This document shows, one piece after another, positions 55,649 to 64,000 of a DNA stretch of 64,000 nt (positions are counted from its first letter, which is position 1; every line of letters begins with the position of its first letter). The notes beneath the pieces were generated by a model that was not told the origin of the DNA, made no database searches, and was given only the letters and a program-made list of their open reading frames with translations. The stretch is from Seonamhaeicola sp. (GTDB lineage: Bacteria > Bacteroidota > Bacteroidia > Flavobacteriales > Flavobacteriaceae): the NCBI RefSeq assembly GCF_028281565.1, contig NZ_JANQJQ010000011.1:1-64000 (forward strand), in the 5' to 3' direction. Both the position numbers and the translations under genes were made by a program.

Positions 55649-55740
55649 AAATAATTTTAAAGGTATAATGCCTTTCAGGGCTCAAAAATACTTGAAATAA
55701 AATTATTTTCAATATGATACGTTATAAATAACAATTCTAT

Positions 55741-55748
55741 TATTTTTG
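55741..55748 (+). promoter_or_regulatory. -7 promoter element of the thrombospondin-3 lipoprotein gene
   Basis: TATTTTTG fits TAnnTTTG and ends 18 bases before the ATG at 55767. A clear -33 TTG at the right distance is not seen. Confidence 0.4.
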
Positions 55749-55766
55749 CCTTAAAATCAGTACCCA

Positions 55767-56756
55767 ATGCGCAAGTTGTTTTTTGTTCTAATTTCTATCA
55801 GCTTAATCAGTATTTCTTCATGTGATGACGGTGATATTATCGATTTTAGTTTTGATTTTGATGATGAATTTCTTGCCTGTGAAGGCGTTTCCGATCTGGT
55901 ACTCTACAAAACCAAAAATGATCCCTCAGAATCATTATCCGTACTTATTTCCAGTTTTACAATAGCCGAATTACTCGCCGTGGGAGACAATGATCAATTG
56001 GAGATTAACGACAAACCGGCCACCTTTTATTACAGGACTTATAGTGATGAAAGTATCTCGGGATTATTTTGTGAGGACATACCGGTAGATGTAAATATTA
56101 CTTTGGATGAGCAAAGTAATTGTGATCTGGACATATCTACGATTTTAACAGAAGATGATAACGACGGTGTGCCAACTGCACTGGAAAGTACAAATGGTCT
56201 TAACCCCATAGGAGATGAAGACAATGACGGTGTATTAAATTATTTAGATGACAACTCTAATGACGAAAGCATCGGCAATGTAAACGGAAGTATTGAAGAT
56301 GGGTTTGATACTGATAATGATGGTATCCCTAACTATAAAGATCTGGATGACGATGGTGATAACGTCCCTACTAAAGATGAAGCCCCGGATCCGAATGACG
56401 ATGGTGATTTAAGTGATGCCCAGGATACCGATGGTAATGGCGTACCCGATTATTTAGATAAAGATGATGATGGTGACGGTGTTGATACCCGTGATGAAGA
56501 AAATGCAAGCCAGGACAAAAACCCGACAAACGATGTTACTTTTGAAGCAGATGGCCCGGATTATTTAAACCCAAATGTTGCCACAAGTGTTCCGGCTACC
56601 GAATACAGAACACATACCGTCTCAAAAACCTATCTGGTAACCGTTATTGTTAAAGATTTTAAAATTGAAGGATTACAACAAACAAGTCTGGATTTTGGAA
56701 TCTTAGATAATAGTGCTACAAGTGAATCGGAAACCTTAGAAACTATTTTTAATTAG
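55767..56756 (+). CDS. lipoprotein with thrombospondin type 3 calcium-binding repeats
   Basis: A 329-residue surface or periplasmic lipoprotein (Cys19 in SISSCDDG). Residues 20-125 are an acidic domain of unknown fold. From about 128 to 245 come Asp-rich thrombospondin-3-type repeats (DNDGVPTALEST, DNDGVLNYLDDN, DNDGIPNYKDLDDDGDN, DGNGVPDYLDKDDDGDGVDT), each expected to bind calcium. The C-terminal 80 residues have no repeats. Its last 8 bases overlap the end of the Smr gene on the other strand. Function unknown; such repeats often link surface domains. Confidence 0.82.
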   Translation: MRKLFFVLISISLISISSCDDGDIIDFSFDFDDEFLACEGVSDLVLYKTKNDPSESLSVLISSFTIAELLAVGDNDQLEINDKPATFYYRTYSDESISGLFCEDIPVDVNITLDEQSNCDLDISTILTEDDNDGVPTALESTNGLNPIGDEDNDGVLNYLDDNSNDESIGNVNGSIEDGFDTDNDGIPNYKDLDDDGDNVPTKDEAPDPNDDGDLSDAQDTDGNGVPDYLDKDDDGDGVDTRDEENASQDKNPTNDVTFEADGPDYLNPNVATSVPATEYRTHTVSKTYLVTVIVKDFKIEGLQQTSLDFGILDNSATSESETLETIFN

Positions 56757-57309
56757 GTTTTACATTCCGATAGATATAAACCTCGGTGGCTCCCAAACCA
56801 TATTTCTGGTAATTGGCGTCATAGAATTTTACATTGTTATAGCGCCCGAATAAATATTCCAGCTCCAATTTTAAAACACCTTCTCCAACACCGTGGATAA
56901 ATACCACCTTCTGAATACGTTTATTAATAGCAAAATCCAATTGTCTTTTGGCAGTATCTAGTTGAAGCGTCAGCATGTCATAATTGGTCATCCCTTTTGT
57001 AGATGTCGTTAACTGATTGATATGCAAATCAACCTCCATGGTCGGCTGGTAACGCTCTTTAGCTTTGACCTTAGGTTGTTTGCGCTTTTTTGATTGTTCT
57101 TTTTCCGAGACCACTGCACTTAGATCAGAATGTGAGAAGATCTCTCTTTTAAAAGATCCAGGCTTACTTATGATCAAAGCGTCTGCCTTAAAATCAAGTA
57201 AAAAACCGTCTTCAGTTTCAATAGAAACCATATTCCCCATAATGCCTTTTACAATACCGGACAGATCTTCGTCTAAAACCGAAACAATATCGCCTTTTCT
57301 AAATTTCAA
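56749..57309 (-). CDS. Smr-domain (MutS2-like C-terminal) DNA/RNA-binding protein
   Basis: A 186-residue protein: residues 1-50 form a KOW/DUF2027-like beta barrel (MKFRKGDIVSVLDEDLSGIV); 60-95 a basic linker (KEQSKKRKQPKVKAKERYQP); 96-186 an Smr domain with VDLHINQLTT, VFIHGVGEGVLK and GATEVYIYRN. Smr domains nick branched or flap nucleic acids, or cut mRNA at stalled ribosomes in related proteins. Free-standing forms with this N-terminus are typical of Bacteroidota. It lies one base after a small membrane protein gene on the same strand. Confidence 0.85.
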   Translation of the reverse strand: MKFRKGDIVSVLDEDLSGIVKGIMGNMVSIETEDGFLLDFKADALIISKPGSFKREIFSHSDLSAVVSEKEQSKKRKQPKVKAKERYQPTMEVDLHINQLTTSTKGMTNYDMLTLQLDTAKRQLDFAINKRIQKVVFIHGVGEGVLKLELEYLFGRYNNVKFYDANYQKYGLGATEVYIYRNVKPN

Positions 57310-57310
57310 T

Positions 57311-57499
57311 CTAATCTTCTTTATTTAATTCATCGTTATTATGTCGTTTACTGGGAATTGTCTTCGAAATTCGGTAAATACCGGCCATAAGCAAAACAAT
57401 ACCGCCAATAAGTATAAATTGGTTCTGTTCCTTACTGCTATTAGCATACAAAGCCACAATGGCACCAATAATTACTAATATATAATTCAAATATTTCAT
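57311..57499 (-). CDS. small two-helix membrane protein
   Basis: A 62-residue protein with two predicted helices (LNYILVIIGAIVALYA and FILIGGIVLLMAGIYRI) and a polar tail (KTIPSKRHNNDELNKED). No known family is recognised. Its stop is one base from the Smr gene start, indicating a shared transcript, and coding character is supported by hydrophobic pattern and tight spacing. Confidence 0.65.
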   Translation of the reverse strand: MKYLNYILVIIGAIVALYANSSKEQNQFILIGGIVLLMAGIYRISKTIPSKRHNNDELNKED

Positions 57500-57639
57500 A
57501 GAAACGTCATCTATAATTAACGTTACAAATTACGGTAAAAATTATGTTTATAACTTGTTTCTAAACCAATAAATACACATACAAACATCGTTTAAAAACA
57601 TTTTTTATCGATTAAATGCATTATTTGACAAAAAAATTA

Positions 57640-57647
57640 TATATTTG
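57640..57647 (+). promoter_or_regulatory. -7 promoter element of the T9SS cargo gene
   Basis: TATATTTG fits TAnnTTTG. A TTGACA lies upstream but with only about 12 bases between, shorter than usual, so the -33 is uncertain. The ATG at 57678 begins 30 bases after it, which supports that start over a TTG at 57645 that would overlap the promoter. Confidence 0.5.
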
Positions 57648-57677
57648 TCCTGTAAATTGAATATTCTCAACAAAAGA

Positions 57678-59435
57678 ATGAACTTAAAGCTATCTCTCCT
57701 CCTACTATTTATTAGCCATGTTTTGTATGCCCAGCTCTCGGTGCGAAATGATAATTTCATTTTTGCTGATGATGCGCTAATTTTTGTTGAAGACGATATA
57801 AATCTTAACGAAACCAACAGTCGTATTTACTTAAGAAATGAGGCCCAGGTAATTCAGGGAACCGGTACCACGGGAAATTCGGGAATTGGTGAATTAAGTG
57901 TATACCAGGAAGCCAATGTTGATGCATATGAGTACAACTATTGGTGCGCTCCTATCGGTGATAAAACAAGTAACAATAGTAATAACCTTTTTGGTATTTC
58001 ACTTTTAAATGATGCTACAGGATTGATTACCTCAACACCAGCCACTTATAACAGTTCATCAAATTATAACGGTACCTCAAGCCCATTAAATATTGAACCC
58101 TATTGGATTTGGAAATTTGTAGCCTCTGATAATTATTCCCATTGGGTACATGTGCGGTCCTTAACAACTATTAATCCGGGGGAAGGGTTTACCATGAAAG
58201 GGACAAACGGTTCGGGCAGTGCCCAACAATATGATTTCAGAGGCAAACCAAATAATGGTACTATTAGTACGGATGTGCTTAATAATCAATATACATTAAC
58301 AGGAAATCCCTATCCTTCTGCCATGGACGCCGTTTCATACATTCATGATACTGAAAATGCAGCTGTAATTACCGGTGTTCTATATTATTGGGAACAGGAC
58401 CCTAATATTAACTCTCATAATATAACCGATTTTCAAGGGGGCTACGCCACTTATACCATATCATCGGATGGGTTAACAGAAACCTTTATATCGGCTGTTT
58501 TTAACACTTATAATAGTGATGGCTCTATTAATACGAGTAATACGGGAACAGGTTCAAAAACAGCCAGAAGATATATCCCTATCGGACAAGGGTTTATGGT
58601 TGAAGGTACCGCAACAGGTACTGTAAAGGCAAAAAACAGCCATAGAGTATATATTAAAGAAAGTGATGCCAACAGTGAATTTTTTAAAATAAAAAACACT
58701 AAAAAAAGCTCAAAATCTTATACGGAAGATAGGTTCTCTATAATTCCTAACGATTATAAGCGCTTTAGGTTGAATATTGATTTTAACAACACCTATACAA
58801 GGCAATTGGTTCAAACATTTAATAGAGAGGCTACCAGCGGTTTTGATTACGGGCTGGAAATAAATGTGAACCCGGATGAATTATTAAATTCGGATGCCTA
58901 TTTCAAATCCGGTGAGAACCTTTATTTAGGGGAAGCTTTATCGTTTGATGAAAACTTAAAGATTCCTTTATACCTGGATGTTCAGAATAAAATGTCAGTT
59001 AGAATTAGAATTGCCGATATACAGAATTTTGACGCCAGTCAACCCATATTTGTTTTAGATACTGAAAACAATACGTTTACCAATTTAAGAAGCGGGGATT
59101 TTGAAATTGAATTAAGGCCCGGCAACTATGATAATCGATTTGAAATTGTATTTAGTCAGCAATCATTAAGTACCATTGAAAATGAACACGTTGCCTTGAA
59201 AGTATTTCAGGATAACCAACGCTCCCTGTTACGCATTTCAAACCCCGGACAACAAGATATTAAATCTGTTTGTATCTATGATATTTCAGGGAAGAAGATT
59301 TTTAAACGCAGAAAATGGCCAAAATCCAAAGAGCATAAGGTTTCAACAAACTCATATAGCAACGGCGTGTACATTGTAAAAATTGTTCTCAAGGACAGGC
59401 AGCTTTTTACAAAAAAGGTAGTGGTTACTAATTAA
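57678..59435 (+). CDS. T9SS type A sorting domain surface protein
   Basis: A 585-residue exported protein with a signal peptide ending VLYAQ (about 19). The middle has repeated-looking Asn/Ser/Thr-rich beta segments and phrases common in flavobacterial surface proteins (YWCAPIGDKT, YIPIGQGFMVEGT, LTGNPYPSAMDA). The last 75 residues are a T9SS sorting domain (VCIYDISGKKIFKRRK, NSYSNGVYIVKIVL, KKVVVTN). No enzyme or binding motif is recognised. It is monocistronic with a visible -7 promoter element. Confidence 0.85.
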   Translation: MNLKLSLLLLFISHVLYAQLSVRNDNFIFADDALIFVEDDINLNETNSRIYLRNEAQVIQGTGTTGNSGIGELSVYQEANVDAYEYNYWCAPIGDKTSNNSNNLFGISLLNDATGLITSTPATYNSSSNYNGTSSPLNIEPYWIWKFVASDNYSHWVHVRSLTTINPGEGFTMKGTNGSGSAQQYDFRGKPNNGTISTDVLNNQYTLTGNPYPSAMDAVSYIHDTENAAVITGVLYYWEQDPNINSHNITDFQGGYATYTISSDGLTETFISAVFNTYNSDGSINTSNTGTGSKTARRYIPIGQGFMVEGTATGTVKAKNSHRVYIKESDANSEFFKIKNTKKSSKSYTEDRFSIIPNDYKRFRLNIDFNNTYTRQLVQTFNREATSGFDYGLEINVNPDELLNSDAYFKSGENLYLGEALSFDENLKIPLYLDVQNKMSVRIRIADIQNFDASQPIFVLDTENNTFTNLRSGDFEIELRPGNYDNRFEIVFSQQSLSTIENEHVALKVFQDNQRSLLRISNPGQQDIKSVCIYDISGKKIFKRRKWPKSKEHKVSTNSYSNGVYIVKIVLKDRQLFTKKVVVTN

Positions 59436-59510
59436 GAAACTTTTTCTCTCATTTTAATTGGTCTTTTTACTATATTTAGTCAATCAATAAACCAATTAAA
59501 ATTATCATTC

Positions 59511-59783
59511 ATGGAAGAAAACAAACCAGCAAGACCCAGTAGTTACTTAGCCTTAGCCATTATAAGTACCATATTGTGCTGCCTGCCAACCGGTATAGTC
59601 AGCATTATTTATGCAACAAAAGTTAATAGTGCTTACGAAGATGGAAAATATGAAGAGGCCAATAAAGCTTCTAAAAATGCTAAACTTTGGGGTTTAATCG
59701 GAGTTGGAATAGCTGCTTTGGGGTGGATTATCTATCTTATTTTTGGAGCCGCCATGTTTGCTACCGCGCTGTCTGATGTATAA
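59511..59783 (+). CDS. CD225/dispanin family small membrane protein
   Basis: A 90-residue protein with the dispanin layout: short Pro-rich head (MEENKPARPSSYLA), first helix with LAIISTILCCLPTGIVSIIY, a polar loop with the repeated Ala/Lys segment YEEANKASKNAKLWG, and a second helix. Bacterial CD225 proteins are small membrane proteins of unknown function. The stop codon overlaps the ATG of the next gene, so the two are translationally coupled. Confidence 0.85.
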   Translation: MEENKPARPSSYLALAIISTILCCLPTGIVSIIYATKVNSAYEDGKYEEANKASKNAKLWGLIGVGIAALGWIIYLIFGAAMFATALSDV

Positions 59784-60183
59784 AAAACTCAATGTAAGTT
59801 TAATAATATTTATAGTGATAGGATTCTCATTAATTCTATCACTATTTTTCTTATATAACCCTTTACAACACAACTTTTTTCCAAAATGCCCTATTTATGC
59901 TTCTACTGGCATATATTGTCCCGGTTGCGGTAGTCAGCGTGCTATTCATCAAATACTAAACGGAAACATCATCGAGGGTTTTAAACATAATTTTTTAATT
60001 TTACTTTTGTTACTGGTAATAGTGTACGATGTTATAATTAGAGGTTCCAATACTTTTTTTAAAAAAAACTTTAGTAACCTGTTACATAAACCAATAACAA
60101 CAATAGGCATATTAATAGTTGTAATTACCTATTGGATATTAAGAAATATAGAGCACTACCCTTTTACCATTTTAGCACCATAA
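59776..60183 (+). CDS. DUF2752 membrane protein
   Basis: A 135-residue protein from the ATG at 59776 (MYKKLNVSLIIF), overlapping the end of the CD225 gene by 8 bases; a longer frame from 59743 would overlap far more. Three helices are seen. The DUF2752 signature CPGCGSQRAIHQILNGNIIE marks the family, with the CPGCG pair possibly binding a metal or haem. It is one of two adjacent DUF2752 genes. Function unknown. Confidence 0.83.
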   Translation: MYKKLNVSLIIFIVIGFSLILSLFFLYNPLQHNFFPKCPIYASTGIYCPGCGSQRAIHQILNGNIIEGFKHNFLILLLLLVIVYDVIIRGSNTFFKKNFSNLLHKPITTIGILIVVITYWILRNIEHYPFTILAP

Positions 60184-60192
60184 AACTTTAGA

Positions 60193-60477
60193 ATGCAGGC
60201 ATTAGAAGATTATATGTTACCATGTTTGAACAAAAAACTTTTCGGGGTTGAATGTTTGGGCTGTGGGTTACAGCGTTCTGTATCGTTAATTTTTAAAGGA
60301 GAATTCACTGAGGCATTTTATATGTATCCTGCCATCTATAACATCATGGTATTAGTGATTTTTATTATATTTAATCAGTTTATAAAATTCAGGCATGACT
60401 ACAAAGTAAAAATGGGGTTAATAATCCTGACCGTACTGGTAGTTGTGGTTAGTTACTTAATAAAAATAACTCATTAA
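60193..60477 (+). CDS. DUF2752 membrane protein, shorter paralogue
   Basis: A 94-residue relative of the preceding protein with the same signature in the form CLGCGLQRSVSLIFKGEFTE, followed by two helices. It lacks the N-terminal helix of its neighbour. It lies 9 bases after it and 10 bases before the CCC-motif gene, so all four small genes are likely co-transcribed. Function unknown. Confidence 0.82.
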   Translation: MQALEDYMLPCLNKKLFGVECLGCGLQRSVSLIFKGEFTEAFYMYPAIYNIMVLVIFIIFNQFIKFRHDYKVKMGLIILTVLVVVVSYLIKITH

Positions 60478-60487
60478 AACCAATCAA

Positions 60488-60811
60488 ATGGAACAACAAA
60501 AATTACCAAATTCAACACTTATTCTAGTTTTCGGGATCTTATCAATAGTATGTTGCTGCTGCTACGGGATCATCGGTCTAATTCTGGGTATCATTGCCAT
60601 AGTATTAGCTAACAAGGCAACAAAAGTATATGCGGAAAATCCGGAAGCCTATACAGGTTACTCCAATGTCAAAACCGGTAAGATACTGGCTATAATCGGT
60701 GTCATTTTAAGTGCTATTTATATGATTTATGTTATTTATATGTTTGCCACGATTGGTTACTCAGGTATTATGGAACAATACCAGGAAGCCTTAGAACAAA
60801 TGGGACAATAG
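60488..60811 (+). CDS. CCC-motif small membrane protein (DUF4190-like)
   Basis: A 107-residue protein with two helices. The first contains four adjacent cysteines (LSIVCCCCYGIIGLILGIIA), the second is KTGKILAIIGVILSAIYMIY. The middle loop is acidic and Tyr-rich (KVYAENPEAYTGYSNV). Its layout parallels the CD225 protein at the head of this cluster, and Cys residues next to the membrane may be lipidated. It ends the cluster at a strong terminator. Function unknown. Confidence 0.82.
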   Translation: MEQQKLPNSTLILVFGILSIVCCCCYGIIGLILGIIAIVLANKATKVYAENPEAYTGYSNVKTGKILAIIGVILSAIYMIYVIYMFATIGYSGIMEQYQEALEQMGQ

Positions 60812-60830
60812 ATTAGATTCAATATAAATG

Positions 60831-60876
60831 AAAAGCGACCCGGTCACTGAGGTTCTCGAAGTGCGGTCGCTTTTTT
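60831..60876 (+). terminator. terminator of the small membrane protein cluster
   Basis: AAAAGCGACC and GGTCGCTTTTTT form a stem, with CACT/AGTG and GAG/CTC pairs extending it inward. It lies 20 bases after the last stop and also faces the converging DUF5362 gene. Confidence 0.85.
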
Positions 60877-60898
60877 ATATCCACTATCCTGCCCTTTG

Positions 60899-61348
60899 TT
60901 AAAAAAGTGCAGCACCGGCAATAGCCGCCATAAAAATTAAAATATAAATAGAGATAATCACTATTGAAAATATGCCAACAAATTTATAATGTGATTTTAA
61001 ATTCGAAAAAGCCGTTATAAAATCTTTGTTATTACTTAGTTTTAAGGCACTTTTCATGTGTTTTGAAAAATTGAACAAATACAGTATCGGGAAAAAATAG
61101 ACGGCCGCTATAACAATATAGACCAACCCGACACCTATGGAATACCCCACACCATAAAGCGCATCAACACCACTCCCTGCCAAGCCTTGAAAAAAGGCCA
61201 TAAAAATTCCAAGTAGGACCATTAAACCAATACCCACAAAACCAAGAATAGCCAAATAATAGGCCCACTTGGAGGTTTCACTTAAATACCCCTTAATTTC
61301 CTGGTTTATATCAAGTTCGAAGTTCTCAAAAACTGATTTTTCTTCCAT
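60899..61348 (-). CDS. DUF5362-like membrane protein
   Basis: A 149-residue protein with a polar head (MEEKSVFENFELDINQEIKG) and about four helices (YYLAILGFVGIGLMVLLG, GVGLVYIVIAAVYFFPILYL, FSIVIISIYILIFMAA). The loop FNFSKHMKSALKLSNNKDFI is typical of the DUF5362 family. Its start is 3 bases after the rocD stop, so it is probably read from the rocD transcript. Function unknown. Confidence 0.75.
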   Translation of the reverse strand: MEEKSVFENFELDINQEIKGYLSETSKWAYYLAILGFVGIGLMVLLGIFMAFFQGLAGSGVDALYGVGYSIGVGLVYIVIAAVYFFPILYLFNFSKHMKSALKLSNNKDFITAFSNLKSHYKFVGIFSIVIISIYILIFMAAIAGAALF

Positions 61349-61351
61349 AAA

Positions 61352-62599
61352 TTACTTTTCAAATTGTTTAAACGTTCTTATAATTATGTCAACGCAGTCT
61401 AATAATTGTTCTTCATTCATAACCAAAGGTGGTGCAAACCGAATGATATTACCATGCGTAGGCTTTGCTATTAAACCATTATCACGCAGCGCTAAACAAA
61501 TATTCCAGGCAATATTACCGTCGCCTTCATCATTTATAACTACAGCATTTAGCAATCCTTTCCCTCTTACCAGGGTCACGACATTGCTGGTCTCAATGTA
61601 TTTGTTTAATTCACTTCTGAAAATGTCGCCCAGAACGGCAGCGTTCTCTGCTAAATCTTCTTCTTTAACAACCTCTAACGCAGCCATGGCAACAGCTGCT
61701 GCCAACGGATTACCTCCAAAAGTACTGCCATGTGTTCCCGGAGTCATAACCTTCATAATGTTATTATCTGCCAAAACTGCACTAACCGGATAAGTACCTC
61801 CACTTAAAGCTTTACCAAGAATTAAAATATCCGGTCTGACATTTTCATGGTCAACCGCCAACAATTTGCCCGTTCGGGCAATGCCGGTTTGAATTTCATC
61901 CGCAATAAATAAAACATTATACGCTTCACATAATGCTTTGGCTTTAGCCAAAAAACCTTCGGAAGGCACATAAACACCGGCCTCTCCCTGAATGGGCTCC
62001 ACTAAAAACCCGCCAATGTTCGGATTATTCTTTAAAGCCGATTCCAATTGCTCCAAATTATCGTAGTCAATATTGATAAAACCATCGGAATACGGACCAA
62101 AATTCTTATGAGACGTACTATCGCTGGAAAAGGACACTATAGTTGTAGTACGCCCATGAAAATTACTGTTACAAACTATAATTTTAGCTTTGTTTTCAGG
62201 AACACCCTTTACCTCATAGGCCCATTTTCGGCACACCTTTATGGCCGCTTCAACGGCTTCCGCACCGGAATTCATGGGCAATAACTTATCAAACCCAAAA
62301 TATTCACAGGTGTACTTCTCGTAAAGCCCTAATTTGTCATTAAAAAACGCCCTGGAAGTAAGCGTGATCCTTTGGGCCTGCTCCATCATGGCATTAATAA
62401 TTTTGGGGTGGCAATGCCCCTGGTTTACTGCCGAATAGGCCGATAGAAAATCGTAATACCGTTTTCCATCAACATCCCAAACATACACGCCTTCTCCCCT
62501 GCTTAATACCACAGGAAGTGGACGATATGTATTGGATCCGTACTTAGTTTCTAATTCAATTGCTTGCTGTGATGTTAATCGATCTTGTAAAACAGCCAT
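61352..62599 (-). CDS. rocD: ornithine--oxo-acid aminotransferase
   Basis: A 415-residue class III PLP aminotransferase that moves the delta-amino group of ornithine to 2-oxoglutarate, linking arginine and proline metabolism. Markers: [30 protein letters not shown], the cofactor loop [16 protein letters not shown], the Schiff-base Lys in [16 protein letters not shown], and [14 protein letters not shown]. Overall identity to ornithine transaminases is evident in length and the conserved [19 protein letters not shown] start. A leader of about 110 bases precedes it. Confidence 0.93.
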   Translation of the reverse strand: MAVLQDRLTSQQAIELETKYGSNTYRPLPVVLSRGEGVYVWDVDGKRYYDFLSAYSAVNQGHCHPKIINAMMEQAQRITLTSRAFFNDKLGLYEKYTCEYFGFDKLLPMNSGAEAVEAAIKVCRKWAYEVKGVPENKAKIIVCNSNFHGRTTTIVSFSSDSTSHKNFGPYSDGFINIDYDNLEQLESALKNNPNIGGFLVEPIQGEAGVYVPSEGFLAKAKALCEAYNVLFIADEIQTGIARTGKLLAVDHENVRPDILILGKALSGGTYPVSAVLADNNIMKVMTPGTHGSTFGGNPLAAAVAMAALEVVKEEDLAENAAVLGDIFRSELNKYIETSNVVTLVRGKGLLNAVVINDEGDGNIAWNICLALRDNGLIAKPTHGNIIRFAPPLVMNEEQLLDCVDIIIRTFKQFEK

Positions 62600-62730
62600 T
62601 TTAAAAAGTTTTAATTGTTAATAAAATAACCATTCCTGCTCTACCTTTATCCTTTCGGAAGGCTCCGAAAATTCAGCGTGGGAGAGAAATCATCCCTGGA
62701 TAGGTGTGCAAGGTAACAAATATTAGGCTG
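62600..62730 (-). promoter_or_regulatory. leader region of rocD with hairpin
   Basis: On the minus strand a TAATATTTG promoter-like element (about 62722-62730) is followed by about 110 untranslated bases. These include TTTCGGA-GCC-TTCCGAAA (stem of seven pairs) and a purine-rich stretch GGATAAAGGTAGAGCAGG near the start. It may be a structured leader; it matches no riboswitch I recognise. Confidence 0.35.
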
Positions 62731-62745
62731 TTTTGTAAAAAAAAC

Positions 62746-63132
62746 TTATTCAGACCTTCTGCCTGAAAGCGATGATATTTGTAATTCTAATCGCTTAATC
62801 TCACGTATCAGTGCATTCTTGTCCATTTGCATCCAGGCAAAAATCTTTAACATGCTTACCCCAAAAAGAAACACCAATCCGCCTAATCCCCATTTAAGCA
62901 TATCTTTAACTACCTCAGCATTAAAGAATTGCACAATACAATACAGAAACAGGCCAAAAAAGGCCAGGGTTACAAAATTTGCAAAAAACATAACCCATCT
63001 GTTTTTCCCCTTAAATAAGCCCAATAACATCTGAAAAATGTTTTGCTCTTCCAATTCATCATAGAATTTGGCTTCTTCCCGGGTTAAAGTTTCTTTGATC
63101 AGTTTATCAATGTCTTCCATATTAGTTTTCAT
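62746..63132 (-). CDS. DUF6768 membrane protein
   Basis: A 128-residue protein. A polar N-terminal helix (MEDIDKLIKETLTREEAKFY) is followed by two membrane helices (FANFVTLAFFGLFLYCIVQF and GLGGLVFLFGVSMLKIFAWM) and a short coiled coil. The DUF6768 family typically lies directly after an ECF sigma gene in Flavobacteria, as here (70 bases). It may be the anti-sigma factor or a membrane partner; this is inferred from position. Confidence 0.8.
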   Translation of the reverse strand: MKTNMEDIDKLIKETLTREEAKFYDELEEQNIFQMLLGLFKGKNRWVMFFANFVTLAFFGLFLYCIVQFFNAEVVKDMLKWGLGGLVFLFGVSMLKIFAWMQMDKNALIREIKRLELQISSLSGRRSE

Positions 63133-63202
63133 CTGTTTAAATTTTATGGTTCTACATAGGTCAGATGTAATTCGCCATTAAACATTTTAAAGGGTATTCC
63201 GT

Positions 63203-63772
63203 TTAGTTATGATGGCTCATTTCATAATTCCTATTTTTTAATATTAATTTCAATTTCTCTCTGGCATGATATAATCTTGACTTCGCAGTTCCTTCCGATA
63301 TATTCAAAGTCCTGCTTATGTCTTTTAACGAATACGATTCGGCATAAAACAACCTGATAACCATCTGTTGATGCGCCGGTAACTTATTTATAGCATCCAG
63401 TAATTTTTTTCGCAATAATTCCTTTTCATTTTCCTCATCCGAATCATCCGCTTCCGCTCCGTATTCATAGGTTTTTAATCGCTCTTTGATTCTGTTTTGC
63501 TTTTTAACCCAATCGAAAGATTTATTGCAAACAATACGCAACGACCAGCCGGGAAACATTTTTGGGTCTTTTAAATCCCCTATGTTTTTAATGATGGCAT
63601 TCCAGGTGTCCTGCGCTATATCTTTGGCTGCATCAGCATCTTTTACTATCCAATAGGCCTTGTTACAATAGATCTTGTGCCACCTTTTAACAAGTTGTGC
63701 CAGTGCTAAATTATTTCCGGATTGATAGTCTGAAACCAATTCAGCATCAATAATACGTTGCTCTTTATTCAT
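63203..63772 (-). CDS. ECF RNA polymerase sigma factor
   Basis: ECF sigma of 189 residues. Region 2: LVKRWHKIYCNKAYWIVKDA then DAAKDIAQDTWNAII. Region 4: INKLPAHQQMVIRLFYAESY then SLKDISRTLNISEGTAKSRL. A Glu/Asp-rich linker (AEADDSDEENEKE) joins them. The downstream DUF6768 gene is the usual partner. The last codons and following bases are echoed in a relic at 1321-1515, so the genome has, or had, a second such operon. Confidence 0.9.
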   Translation of the reverse strand: MNKEQRIIDAELVSDYQSGNNLALAQLVKRWHKIYCNKAYWIVKDADAAKDIAQDTWNAIIKNIGDLKDPKMFPGWSLRIVCNKSFDWVKKQNRIKERLKTYEYGAEADDSDEENEKELLRKKLLDAINKLPAHQQMVIRLFYAESYSLKDISRTLNISEGTAKSRLYHAREKLKLILKNRNYEMSHHN

Positions 63773-63904
63773 GTAACAGAATCCAGCTTATACAATACAG
63801 ACTTTAAAAACCAAAAAAGGTTCACTTTTTTCAAAAAATAAAATCCATTTAAAGTTAACAGAAATAAAATCGATTTTTTTTGCCGCTATTGTTATTTTTG
63901 TAGG

Positions 63905-64000
63905 ATGTCCAGAAGAAATAGAAAACAGGTATTTACCAACGTAGAAGTTATTGATGCCGGGGCGAAAGGAAAAACCATTGCCAAAGCACCGGATGGTAAA
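63905..64000 (+). CDS. rlmD: 23S rRNA (uracil-5-)-methyltransferase, N-terminus only
   Basis: The first 32 codons are present and open to the window edge. MSRRNRKQVFTNVEVIDAG and the following AKGKTIAKAPDGK match the start of Bacteroidota RlmD/RumA proteins, including the first strands of the TRAM domain. The enzyme methylates C5 of a uracil in 23S rRNA using S-adenosylmethionine and an Fe-S cluster. A TATTTTTG -7-like element ends only 4 bases before the ATG, so the mRNA may be nearly leaderless. The catalytic part lies outside the window. Confidence 0.75.
   Translation, partial: MSRRNRKQVFTNVEVIDAGAKGKTIAKAPDGK

Overview
The window looks like chromosome of a member of the Flavobacteriaceae (phylum Bacteroidota), probably marine. 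Support: low GC, type IX secretion (T9SS) C-terminal sorting domains, a TonB-dependent receptor with a carboxypeptidase-like N-terminal domain, Bacteroidota-type -7 promoter elements (TAnnTTTG), DUF2807/DUF4097 and DUF6768 families, and a 6S-like RNA lying between zapA and rny. The family is inferred from protein types; no database was searched.

Region 1 (1-5 kb) is sparse. It holds the N-terminal part of a secreted surface protein running off the left edge, a T9SS-exported trypsin-like protease, a small stand-alone AraC-type DNA-binding protein, and long gene-poor gaps with repeats and the relic of a sigma-factor operon.

Region 2 (5-21.4 kb) is an accessory sugar module. A five-part lipoprotein (ThuA, PQQ/sorbosone-type dehydrogenase, PKD, cytochrome c, C-terminal beta domain) faces araB-araD. 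A long minus-strand run follows (in transcription order): DUF6797/cytochrome c lipoprotein, MFS importer, three xylose-isomerase-like TIM barrels interleaved with an alpha/beta hydrolase, a ThuA lipoprotein with an inserted acidic/beta domain, and an SDR dehydrogenase. It reads as oxidation of a sugar or glycoside on lipid-anchored envelope enzymes, uptake, isomerisation, and entry to the pentose phosphate pathway through L-ribulose 5-phosphate. Direct repeats, including a 15/16-bp match to the 3' end of the adjacent tRNA-Pro, bracket the module.

Region 3 (21.5-22.5 kb) contains tandem structured repeats, tRNA-Pro(UGG) and tRNA-Ser(GCU).

Region 4 (22.5-64 kb) is conserved chromosome: PgpH-type c-di-AMP phosphodiesterase, thiolase, NlpC/P60 peptidase, TPR protein, gyrA, clpC, an ECF sigma/anti-sigma/adhesin-like operon, Atg22-like MFS, M48 peptidase, msrB, DinB-like protein, NDH-2-like enzyme, lpdA, aroQ, xerD, rny, 6S RNA, zapA, M23 peptidase, TonB receptor, retropepsin-PDZ protein, PH-domain protein, cysteine desulfurase, thrombospondin-3 lipoprotein, Smr protein, a T9SS cargo protein, a cluster of small membrane proteins (CD225, two DUF2752, CCC-motif, DUF5362), rocD, a DUF6768 protein with its ECF sigma factor, and the start of rlmD at the right edge. 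Several convergent gene pairs are separated by strong hairpins or tandem repeats.
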